Origin: an uncultured Eubacteriales bacterium
Lineage (GTDB): Bacteria > Bacillota > Clostridia > Oscillospirales > Acutalibacteraceae
NCBI GenBank assembly: GCA_900540235.1
Contig: UQEY01000029.1
Coordinates: 1-25,165, forward strand
DNA: 25,165 nucleotides
Reading direction: 5' to 3'
Within the stretch, counting starts at the first letter, position 1; each line of letters starts with the position of its first letter. Below are positions 13,731 through 20,547 of this stretch, in pieces. Position numbers and translations under genes: made by a program. The notes under the pieces are model-generated. The model was given only the letters and a program-made list of their open reading frames with translations, was not told the origin of the DNA and made no database searches.

Positions 13731-16459
13731 TATTTTGCAATTTTTAAATTTTTAACGCATTTAAGTTCTTTCATATCATCTTTGATTTTAACTTCGTCTG
13801 CGTTTTCAAGCAGTTTGCAAAGATAATCGACTTTCGCTTTGAATCTTTTTTTGGTTTCGTATTTCTCCTTGCTAAACCAATTAAAATTATAACTTAAATT
13901 TTTTGCAAGACCTATAAGCATAAGATTTCTTACAAGCGCTCCGGTTGAAAGTATTATTTCTTCGTCAAACCTGATATTTCCGAAATATTTTCTTTTTTCG
14001 TCGCCACACTGAATTTCAAATTTCTTTGACGAGCCGAGCGGCAATCTTCCTTTTGAAGCTATAGTCCTGGTGATTTTTTCGTCAAATACATTATAGCTGT
14101 CAAACCTCATAGGGATAATTCTTATTCCCTTCAAAAGCTGTTTTAATTCAACCTTGTAGTCAGGATTCAATTCCTCGTCAAATGCAAAATAATATGTTTT
14201 GAAGATTTGCTCTTTTCTAAGCTTCCTGAAATTTTTAATCTTTTTTCCCGTCAGTTTGCCGCCGATACAGTAAAGGCAAAGTGTGTTTTCAACTTGGTTG
14301 ATATTGTAATCTTCTCTGTCAATTTGATTAAAGAGGAATGCCGCATTTTCATATTTTGAAAGTTGAAAATTGCTCTTTTCAAGCTTTCTTATTTCTTCAC
14401 AAAGTTCATTCGGCGTTGTGAAAACAGGGTAGCGTTCTTCGCTTATTTCGAGTTCTTCATCGGTAATGTATCTTTTAGCGTCAAGAATAAAACGAACAAT
14501 TTTTTTGTCGGTTTTATTAAATACATTCATAAGGCAGTGATAGTCGGTGATTATGCAGTCGGCACTTGCCGCAAAATCGTATAAGTCATATTCTCCGGGC
14601 ATTTTTTTGATGCGGTTGAATGATGAAAAATCAGCTTCATAAGGGAAACTGTCAAGGCAAACGAAAATATCGTATCTGTCGCTCAGTTCACTGTCAATAA
14701 CATTAAGATTAGCCATAAACTTTCTGAAAGCTGTTACCGCAAATCTGCCGCCTGCCGCCTTGAATTGAGGAGCAAATAGAATTTTAATTTTGTCGCCGTT
14801 TGAAGCGAAACTTGTTCCGCCTGCCAAGTCAAGCGCAGGACTGTCGCAAATAATCGCACTTGTAGGAAGCGCATTGCATTTGTAGGCTTTTTCAAACGAT
14901 TCTCGGCTTTTTTCACTTATATAAACGCTTGCGTCTGCGGTAATGATGCTCTTTTGTACTGCCGCAAATTCAAAACATTCGCCGTCCCTTTTTTTGCTTA
15001 CATTTGCCGAAATGTTGTCAATTTGCAAATTGATATATTTTTGACCGTCTTTTTTTGCAAAGAAGTATTCAAGCGCACAGTCCGAGAAAATGTACTTCGC
15101 ACTTGTCAAAGCTTCAAAATAATCATCACTTCCTATTTGAGTGACAACAATATCACCGAGGTTGTAGCGCTTGAGCCTTTCACCGGTATCAATTTCATTT
15201 CCGCTTTTTACCGCAATAATCTGCTCATAGTCACTTTTTTCCGTCTTTGCATACTTTATAAGCGAAAGCATAGACGATGGCAAAGCGTGATTTTGCGCAG
15301 TAATATAAATTATCTGATTTTTAAGCGGTGATTCTTTCCTAAGCTTGTTGTATTTTTTGCTTGTTTCTTTGCTTTCTTCTTTTATCTTGTCAAAAGTTTT
15401 AAATTCAAATGCTTTCGGCACTTCGTTTTCCTTAATAAAAGTTTCAACATAAGCACTCTGCTCTTCCTTGCTCATTTCTTTTGTTCTGTTTACAAAGTCG
15501 ATAAGAGCTTGCCTTGAAGAATAAAAAGAAAAAATCTTGTTAATCCTGTCAGGTAAATTGTATTTGATGTATTTATTGCTTTTGAAATTCGGAAAATTTT
15601 CCTCAAGATAATCAAAAAGAGTATTGATAAGCTTCAATTTAAGCTCATAATTTTCCTCACCGTTAATGCCGAGAAGCTGCTCAAAACGGTAAAGAAAATG
15701 GCGAACGCAAATGTATTCAATCTCGTTTTTGTAAGTATCGAATACTTCACTTTCTTTTAAATTATTTATCAAAAAGTCAATAGCCTTTGCAATGTCAAGC
15801 GTAGACTCGGTAAACTTGCTCAAAAAGCCGACCTGAACCGTGTAGTTGTAGAAAAAGTCGTTAACAACACCGATTGATTTTGCCTTGGTTGCAAGAATGA
15901 ACGAAATAGGCAAGTCCTCAAATCTAATCTTTTCGGGAAATTCTATTGCGTCAAAAAGTTCTTTTTTAATAAACTTATTCCAAGGGAAAGGGGAAAGCTT
16001 TAAAAGCTCATATGGTTTCTCACGAATGGTAAAGTTTTGATTATAATGAAAAGTGCGATTGCCGATTTTTTCGCCTGTTTCGCCGTTAACATCGTATCTT
16101 GAAAATAAAACCAAATCGTTGTTGTCCTTATTAGCTTTTTCAAAAAGCACTTCGCACGCATTCGGCTCAACACAGTCGTCGGAATCGACAAACCAGAGGT
16201 ATTGACCGCTTGATTTTGTTACACCGTAGTTTCTTGCGTGGCTTACGCCCTCGTTTTCAGTGTTGTAAACATATATTTTATTTGGGTTTAATGCCTGATA
16301 TTTACGAAGTATTTGCAGGCTGTCGTCCGTACTGCCGTCGTTGACTACTATTATTTCAACCTCTTTAAGCGTTTGAGAAAGCAGTGAATCGATACACCTT
16401 GAAAGATATTTTGATGTGTTATATACCGGAACGATAATACTGACTTTGCAAGCTGTCAT
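13730..16459 (-). CDS. Large GT2 glycosyltransferase fused to a TagF-like domain
   Basis: 909 residues. Residues 6-230 form a GT2 (GT-A) domain with IIVPVYNTS, NDGSTDD (40-46), the DSDD metal motif (92-95) and FEDLP (180-184). A helical linker leads to a second region (about 380-760) resembling CDP-glycerol glycerophosphotransferases of teichoic acid synthesis: KILFAPQF (559-566) and YDLYDFAASADCIITDYH (624-641). The His-containing WHG(T/S) motif expected near residue 478 reads INLQIDN, so this half may be inactive or have another specificity. The protein probably builds a cell-surface polymer from the cytoplasmic face; there is no membrane helix. AGAGGT precedes the ATG. It stands alone between terminators, with an AT-rich start region containing TATAAT-like boxes. 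Confidence 0.8.
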   Translation of the reverse strand: MTACKVSIIVPVYNTSKYLSRCIDSLLSQTLKEVEIIVVNDGSTDDSLQILRKYQALNPNKIYVYNTENEGVSHARNYGVTKSSGQYLWFVDSDDCVEPNACEVLFEKANKDNNDLVLFSRYDVNGETGEKIGNRTFHYNQNFTIREKPYELLKLSPFPWNKFIKKELFDAIEFPEKIRFEDLPISFILATKAKSIGVVNDFFYNYTVQVGFLSKFTESTLDIAKAIDFLINNLKESEVFDTYKNEIEYICVRHFLYRFEQLLGINGEENYELKLKLINTLFDYLEENFPNFKSNKYIKYNLPDRINKIFSFYSSRQALIDFVNRTKEMSKEEQSAYVETFIKENEVPKAFEFKTFDKIKEESKETSKKYNKLRKESPLKNQIIYITAQNHALPSSMLSLIKYAKTEKSDYEQIIAVKSGNEIDTGERLKRYNLGDIVVTQIGSDDYFEALTSAKYIFSDCALEYFFAKKDGQKYINLQIDNISANVSKKRDGECFEFAAVQKSIITADASVYISEKSRESFEKAYKCNALPTSAIICDSPALDLAGGTSFASNGDKIKILFAPQFKAAGGRFAVTAFRKFMANLNVIDSELSDRYDIFVCLDSFPYEADFSSFNRIKKMPGEYDLYDFAASADCIITDYHCLMNVFNKTDKKIVRFILDAKRYITDEELEISEERYPVFTTPNELCEEIRKLEKSNFQLSKYENAAFLFNQIDREDYNINQVENTLCLYCIGGKLTGKKIKNFRKLRKEQIFKTYYFAFDEELNPDYKVELKQLLKGIRIIPMRFDSYNVFDEKITRTIASKGRLPLGSSKKFEIQCGDEKRKYFGNIRFDEEIILSTGALVRNLMLIGLAKNLSYNFNWFSKEKYETKKRFKAKVDYLCKLLENADEVKIKDDMKELKCVKNLKIAK

Positions 16460-16681
16460 TTTTTTACCTCTTTCGATTTTTATATTATATATTATAATAA
16501 CATATTACATTTTTAATTCAAGAGAAAATTGCAATTAGTACCGATAATTACAACAATGATAGAACATTAAACTAGATTGACAAAAATGTAACAAACGGCT
16601 AAAAACTCATAAAAATATGCACAAATTTATTGTTAAAAAAATAACAGGTTTATCAAAATCACTAAAATTATGCATTTGCTC
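16460..16681. other. AT-rich divergent spacer, left part
   Basis: This is the left part of the 335-nt gap between the glycosyltransferase and adhE. Near 16481-16500 lie several overlapping ATTATA boxes, suitable as minus-strand -10 elements for the glycosyltransferase, with TTGAAT-like sequence at 16521-16516. At 16577 there is a TTGACA without a good partner. Apart from the weak Rex-like site at 16630-16647 I see no gene or RNA structure. Confidence 0.4.
16630..16647. promoter_or_regulatory. Degenerate second Rex-like site
   Basis: TTGTTAAAAAAATAACAG matches 12 of the 14 specified positions of TTGTTAA-N4-TTAACAA. It is centred 94 bp upstream of the perfect site and could allow cooperative binding or looping. 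Confidence 0.4.
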
Positions 16682-16710
16682 TTGAAAAATTATTAATAAT
16701 GGCTTATTAT
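16682..16710 (+). promoter_or_regulatory. adhE promoter
   Basis: TTGAAA (16682-16687), 17 nt, TATTAT (16705-16710). Transcription should begin near 16717, directly in front of the Rex operator. Confidence 0.65.
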
Positions 16711-16718
16711 ATGCAAGG

Positions 16719-16746
16719 TGATATTGTTAATTAATTAACAATATCA
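16719..16746. promoter_or_regulatory. Rex operator (perfect 28-bp palindrome)
   Basis: Bases 16719-16746 are a perfect palindrome. Its centre, TTGTTAATTAATTAACAA (16724-16741), is an exact fit to the Clostridial Rex consensus TTGTTAA-N4-TTAACAA. Rex leaves DNA when NADH/NAD+ is high. The position just after the start point fits repression of adhE until NADH accumulates. Confidence 0.88.
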
Positions 16747-16794
16747 ATCAAACAAGTTAATTCATTTTTCAAATACAATTTGGAGGTAATCAAT

Positions 16795-19392
16795 ATGGCA
16801 AAAGAAATAATTGACAGTGTTGAAAAACTCGAAGAAGAACTTGCAAGAGTTCGTGAAGCTCAGCGTAATTTTTCTACCTACACTCAGGAGCAGGTAGATA
16901 AGATTTTCCTCGCTGCCGCAAAAGCTGCAAATATGGCAAGAATACCGCTCGCTAAGATGGCAGTTGAAGAAACAGGTATGGGTGTGGTTGAAGATAAGAT
17001 TATTAAAAACCACTACGCAGCAGAATATATCTATAATAAGTATAAGAACACAAAGACTTGCGGCGTTATCGATGAAGACAAGGCATACGGCACAAAGCGT
17101 ATCGCAGAGCCTCTCGGCGTTGTTTGCGCAGTTATTCCTACAACAAACCCAACATCAACAGCTATTTTCAAAACTCTTATTTCTCTTAAAACAAGAAACG
17201 GTATCATCATTTCTCCTCACCCAAGAGCAAAGAAGTCAACAGCAGCCGCAGCTAAAATCGTTCTTGACGCAGCAGTAGCAGCAGGCGCACCTGAAAATAT
17301 TATTTCTTGGATTGATGCTCCGTCACTTGATATGACAAACCTTCTTATGAAGGAAGCAGATATCATCCTTGCAACAGGCGGTCCGGGTATGGTTAAGGCT
17401 GCTTATTCAAGCGGTAAGCCTGCTCTCGGCGTAGGTGCAGGTAACACTCCTGCAATCATTGACGAAAGCGCAGACATTCTCAAGGCTGTTAACTCAATTA
17501 TCCATTCAAAAACTTTTGATAACGGTATGATTTGTGCTTCTGAGCAGTCTACTATCGTTGATAAGAATATCTATAAAGAAGTCAGAAAAGAATTTGAATA
17601 CAGAGGATGCTACTTCCTCAAGAAAGACGAACTTGACAAGGTTCGTAAAACAATCATCATCAACGGTGCTCTTAATGCTAAAATCGTTGGTCAAAAGCCG
17701 GTTACTATCGCTGCTCTTGCAGGTGTAAAGATTCCTGAGGATACTAAAGTTCTTATCGGCGAAGTTGAATCGGTTGACATCAGTGAAGAATTTGCACATG
17801 AAAAGCTTTCTCCTGTTCTTGCTATGTATAAGAGCGAAAACTTTGAAGACGCACTTGCCAAAGCTGAACAGCTTATAGCTGACGGCGGTTACGGTCACAC
17901 TTCTTCTATTTATATCAATGAAGTTACTGAAAAAGAAAAGCTTGCAGAGTTTGAAGCTCGTATGAAAACTTGCCGTATTCTTGTTAATACTCCGTCTTCT
18001 TTCGGCGGTATCGGTGACCTTTACAACTTTGACCTTGCTCCGTCACTTACTCTCGGTTGCGGCTCTTGGGGCGGTAACTCTGTAAGTGAAAATGTAGGTG
18101 TAAAGCATCTTATCAATATCAAGACAGTCGCAGAAAGAAGGGAAAATATGCTTTGGTTCAGAGCACCTGAAAAGGTTTATATCAAAAAAGGTTGTCTTCC
18201 TGTTGCACTTGACGAGGTTGGCAATGTTATGGGCAAGAAGAGAGCGTTTATCGTAACCGACTCTTTCCTTTATAAAAACGGTTATTCAAAGCCTATCACA
18301 GATAAGCTTGACGAACTCGGTATTGTAAATACAACATTCTTTGATGTTGCTCCGGACCCGACCCTTGCTTGCGCTAAAGAAGGCTGGGCTCAGATGAAAG
18401 CGTTTGAACCTGATGTAATTATCGCACTCGGCGGTGGTTCTGCAATGGACGCTGCAAAGATTATGTGGGTTATGTATGAGCATCCTGAAGTTGATTTCTA
18501 TGACCTTGCAATGAGATTTATGGATATCCGTAAGAGAGTTTACACATTCCCTAAGATGGGCGAAAAAGCTTATTTCATCGCTGTTCCTACTTCTGCCGGT
18601 ACCGGTTCTGAGGTTACTCCTTTTGCAGTTATTACAGATGAAACAACAGGCACAAAGTACCCGCTTGCCGATTACCAGCTTATGCCTAATATGGCTATTG
18701 TTGACGCTGATTTCCATATGACAGCACCTAAGGGTCTTACAGCCGCTTCGGGTATCGACGCTGTTACTCACGCACTTGAAGCTTATGCATCAATGATGGC
18801 AACAGAATACACCGACGGTCTTGCTATTGAAGCACTCAAGAATATTTTTGAATATCTTCCAAGAGCTTACGACAACGGTCAAAACGACCCTGTAGCAAGA
18901 GAAAAGATGGCTAACGCAGCTACTATGGCAGGTATGGCATTTGCTAATGCATTCCTCGGTGTTTGCCACTCAATGGCTCATAAGCTCGGAGCTTATCACC
19001 ACCTTCCGCACGGCGTTGCAAATGCACTTATGATTGACTATGTTCTCGAATTCAACGCAGCAGAAGTTCCTGCAAAGATGGGTACTTTCAGCCAGTATGA
19101 TTATCCAAAGACACTTCGCCGTTATGCAGAAGTTGCCGAAGCTCTCGGTGTAAGCGGCAGAAATGACGAAGCTAAGCTTAAAGGTCTTATTAAGAAAATT
19201 GACGACCTTAAAGAATATGTAGGAATTAAAAAGACAATTAAGGACTACGGTGTTGATGAAAAGTACTTCCTTGATACTCTCGACCAAATGACAGAGGATG
19301 CATTCGACGACCAGTGCACCGGTGCAAACCCAAGACTTCCGCTTATGTCTGAAATTAAGGATATGTACCTCAAGGCATACTACGGCAAATAA
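16795..19392 (+). CDS. adhE: Bifunctional acetaldehyde-CoA/alcohol dehydrogenase
   Basis: 865 residues from the ATG at 16795, with GGAGG 8 nt before it; an in-frame TTG at 16780 lies inside that site and is rejected. The N-terminal aldehyde dehydrogenase half (to about 440) has catalytic Cys247 in NGMICASEQS and reduces acetyl-CoA to acetaldehyde. The C-terminal iron alcohol dehydrogenase half makes ethanol, with GGGSAMDAAK (546-555) for NAD and iron ligands Asp655, His659, His725 and His739. The enzyme forms cytoplasmic filaments (spirosomes) in known members and re-oxidises two NADH per ethanol. It is monocistronic with a Rex-controlled promoter. No terminator is seen before the next gene. 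Confidence 0.98.
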   Translation: MAKEIIDSVEKLEEELARVREAQRNFSTYTQEQVDKIFLAAAKAANMARIPLAKMAVEETGMGVVEDKIIKNHYAAEYIYNKYKNTKTCGVIDEDKAYGTKRIAEPLGVVCAVIPTTNPTSTAIFKTLISLKTRNGIIISPHPRAKKSTAAAAKIVLDAAVAAGAPENIISWIDAPSLDMTNLLMKEADIILATGGPGMVKAAYSSGKPALGVGAGNTPAIIDESADILKAVNSIIHSKTFDNGMICASEQSTIVDKNIYKEVRKEFEYRGCYFLKKDELDKVRKTIIINGALNAKIVGQKPVTIAALAGVKIPEDTKVLIGEVESVDISEEFAHEKLSPVLAMYKSENFEDALAKAEQLIADGGYGHTSSIYINEVTEKEKLAEFEARMKTCRILVNTPSSFGGIGDLYNFDLAPSLTLGCGSWGGNSVSENVGVKHLINIKTVAERRENMLWFRAPEKVYIKKGCLPVALDEVGNVMGKKRAFIVTDSFLYKNGYSKPITDKLDELGIVNTTFFDVAPDPTLACAKEGWAQMKAFEPDVIIALGGGSAMDAAKIMWVMYEHPEVDFYDLAMRFMDIRKRVYTFPKMGEKAYFIAVPTSAGTGSEVTPFAVITDETTGTKYPLADYQLMPNMAIVDADFHMTAPKGLTAASGIDAVTHALEAYASMMATEYTDGLAIEALKNIFEYLPRAYDNGQNDPVAREKMANAATMAGMAFANAFLGVCHSMAHKLGAYHHLPHGVANALMIDYVLEFNAAEVPAKMGTFSQYDYPKTLRRYAEVAEALGVSGRNDEAKLKGLIKKIDDLKEYVGIKKTIKDYGVDEKYFLDTLDQMTEDAFDDQCTGANPRLPLMSEIKDMYLKAYYGK

Positions 19393-19397
19393 TAATC

Positions 19398-19426
19398 TTG
19401 ACTGTTAAATTTCTGTTTTGTATAAT
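19398..19426 (+). promoter_or_regulatory. Promoter of the APH-fold kinase
   Basis: TTGACT (19398-19403), 17 nt, TATAAT (19421-19426) lie in the 51-nt gap after adhE. The predicted start leaves only about 10-12 nt of leader, with AGGGGGTG as ribosome binding site. Confidence 0.8.
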
Positions 19427-19443
19427 AAATAGGGGGTGTCTTT

Positions 19444-20187
19444 ATGACAACTATTGTTAATAGAGAAAACAAACAAATTTACCGTGACGGCGACAAGCTT
19501 GTTAAGGTGTTTGACGAAAAAGTATACACAAAGGCTCAGGTTCTCAACGAAGCACTCAACACAGCAAGAGTTGAGGAAACAGGTCTTAAAATTCCTAAGC
19601 TTCTTGATGTAGGAAAAGTTGACGGCGGTTGGGCTATCACAAGAGAATATATTGAGGGCAAAAGTCTTGCTGAAATTATGGCTGAAAACCCTGACAAGGA
19701 AGACGAATATCTTGAAAAATTCGTTGACCTTCAAATGAAAATTCACGCTAAAAAGTGCCCTTTGCTTAACAAGATTAAGGATAAAATGCATGCAAAAATC
19801 AGCGCTTCTTCTTATGAAGCAACTCTCAGGTATGACCTCCACAACCGTCTTGAGGGTATGAAACCTCACACAAAGGTTCTTCACGGCGATTTTAACCCGT
19901 CAAATGTAATCGTTACTCCTGACGGTGAGTATTACATCATCGACTGGGCACACGCTACTCAGGGTAATGCTTCTGAAGATATTGCAAGAACTTATCTTGT
20001 ATTTAACCTTGAAGGTCAAAAGGAACTTGCCGAAAAGTATTTTGACCTTATCTGCAAAAAGGCTGATATTCCAAAGCAACTCGTTCAGCAGTGGATGCCT
20101 ATCGTTGCTTGCAGCGAAAGTGTTAAGAACATTCCGGGTGAAAAGGAACTTCTTGACTCTTGGGTAAATGTTTTCGATTTTCAGTAA
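19444..20187 (+). CDS. Aminoglycoside phosphotransferase-fold small-molecule kinase
   Basis: 247 residues of the APH/choline-kinase-like fold. Lys21 in LVKVF and Glu36 are placed for ATP binding, TREYIEGKSL (66-75) is the hinge, HGDFNPSN (147-154) is the catalytic loop with Asp149 and Asn154, and IIDWAHA (165-171) has the metal Asp167. Proteins of this type phosphorylate sugars, choline, amino sugars or antibiotics, and nothing here fixes the substrate. Its length is near that of other short Clostridial members annotated only as phosphotransferases. It follows adhE but has its own promoter and a terminator, so it is a single-gene unit. A resistance role should not be assumed. Confidence 0.8.
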   Translation: MTTIVNRENKQIYRDGDKLVKVFDEKVYTKAQVLNEALNTARVEETGLKIPKLLDVGKVDGGWAITREYIEGKSLAEIMAENPDKEDEYLEKFVDLQMKIHAKKCPLLNKIKDKMHAKISASSYEATLRYDLHNRLEGMKPHTKVLHGDFNPSNVIVTPDGEYYIIDWAHATQGNASEDIARTYLVFNLEGQKELAEKYFDLICKKADIPKQLVQQWMPIVACSESVKNIPGEKELLDSWVNVFDFQ

Positions 20188-20196
20188 TAATTTTTT

Positions 20197-20228
20197 AAAG
20201 GACTGCCTTCGGGCGGTCCTTTTTTGTT
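20197..20228 (+). terminator. Terminator of the kinase gene
   Basis: AAAGGACTGCC (20197-20207), a TTCG tetraloop, GGCGGTCCTTT (20212-20222) and a T run. Confidence 0.93.
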
Positions 20229-20253
20229 TGCAATGTGTTTTTTGTTTTAATTG

Positions 20254-20281
20254 TTATGGGGGCGGTGTCCTCAATGACCCG
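20254..20281. repeat. GTAGGGG-type hairpin repeat, copy B (degenerate)
   Basis: TTATGGGGGCGGTGTCCTCA and the following TGACCCG align with copy C (21664-21692), sharing the GTCCTC loop and the GGG/CCC outer arms. The inner arm has decayed. Confidence 0.4.
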
Positions 20282-20343
20282 TTTAAGCCTTTCTATAAAA
20301 AAGTTCATCTGAAAAAAATTAATATAAAAATATGAAAAAACAC

Positions 20344-20372
20344 TTGACAAATGAGTTAGTTTATGCTAACCT
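20344..20372 (+). promoter_or_regulatory. Promoter of the candidate small RNA
   Basis: TTGACA (20344-20349), 17 nt, TAACCT (20367-20372), with TGC in front as an extended -10. The predicted start is near 20378-20380. Confidence 0.65.
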
Positions 20373-20395
20373 ATAGACGGTTAGTAAAGACTAAC
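20355..20395. promoter_or_regulatory. Twin palindromic operators GTTAG-N6-CTAAC
   Basis: Site 1 is GTTAGTTTATGCTAAC (20355-20370), lying between the -35 and -10 boxes and over the -10. Site 2 is GTTAGTAAAGACTAAC (20380-20395), at the start point. Two identical-format palindromes in exactly the positions where a repressor blocks RNA polymerase are unlikely by chance. The TTAG/CTAA half-sites recall DtxR/IdeR-type metal boxes, but the spacing differs from the classical 19-bp box, so the regulator is a guess. Confidence 0.65.
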
Positions 20396-20469
20396 TATTA
20401 CTCCTTAAGTTAATAAAAGAACACGGACCATCCCTCAACCACCTACATCATACCGGTTCGTGTTTTTTT
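20379..20469 (+). ncRNA. Candidate small regulatory RNA, about 90 nt
   Basis: A strong promoter is followed after about 90 nt by a rho-independent terminator: AACACGGACC (20420-20429) pairs with GGTTCGTGTT (20455-20464), then seven T. No reading frame with a ribosome binding site lies between. The RNA would start with a GUUAG/CUAAC hairpin, then unpaired ACUCCUUAA (20400-20408), then the terminator stem whose 25-nt loop carries CCCUC (20432-20436) and CCACCU (20439-20444). These pyrimidine-rich stretches are complementary to Shine-Dalgarno sequences, as in known trans-acting sRNAs. It could instead be an attenuated leader of the phosphatase gene at 20548. Confidence 0.6.
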
Positions 20470-20499
20470 ATGCCTAAATTCAGAAAAATATTGTAATTA

Positions 20500-20530
20500 T
20501 GTTAAATCTATGTTAAGCTGAAAATATCAT
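20500..20530 (+). promoter_or_regulatory. PhoP/PhoB-box-like direct repeat and -10 of the PAP2 gene
   Basis: TGTTAA occurs at 20500-20505 and 20511-20516, an 11-bp period. Read on the other strand this is TTAACA-N5-TTAACA, the PhoP box format of Bacillus. TATCAT (20525-20530) follows 8 nt later, as in PhoB-activated promoters. The predicted leader would be very short. Two repeats is the minimum, so this is tentative. Confidence 0.4.
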
Positions 20531-20547
20531 ATTTAAGGAGTCAGAGT

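Noticed and set aside
16780..16794. TTG start for AdhE
   Set aside because: The TTG overlaps the GGAGG ribosome binding site of the ATG at 16795.
19444..20187. Aminoglycoside resistance gene
   Set aside because: The fold matches, but no residues specific to known resistance enzymes are recognisable and the context is core metabolism.
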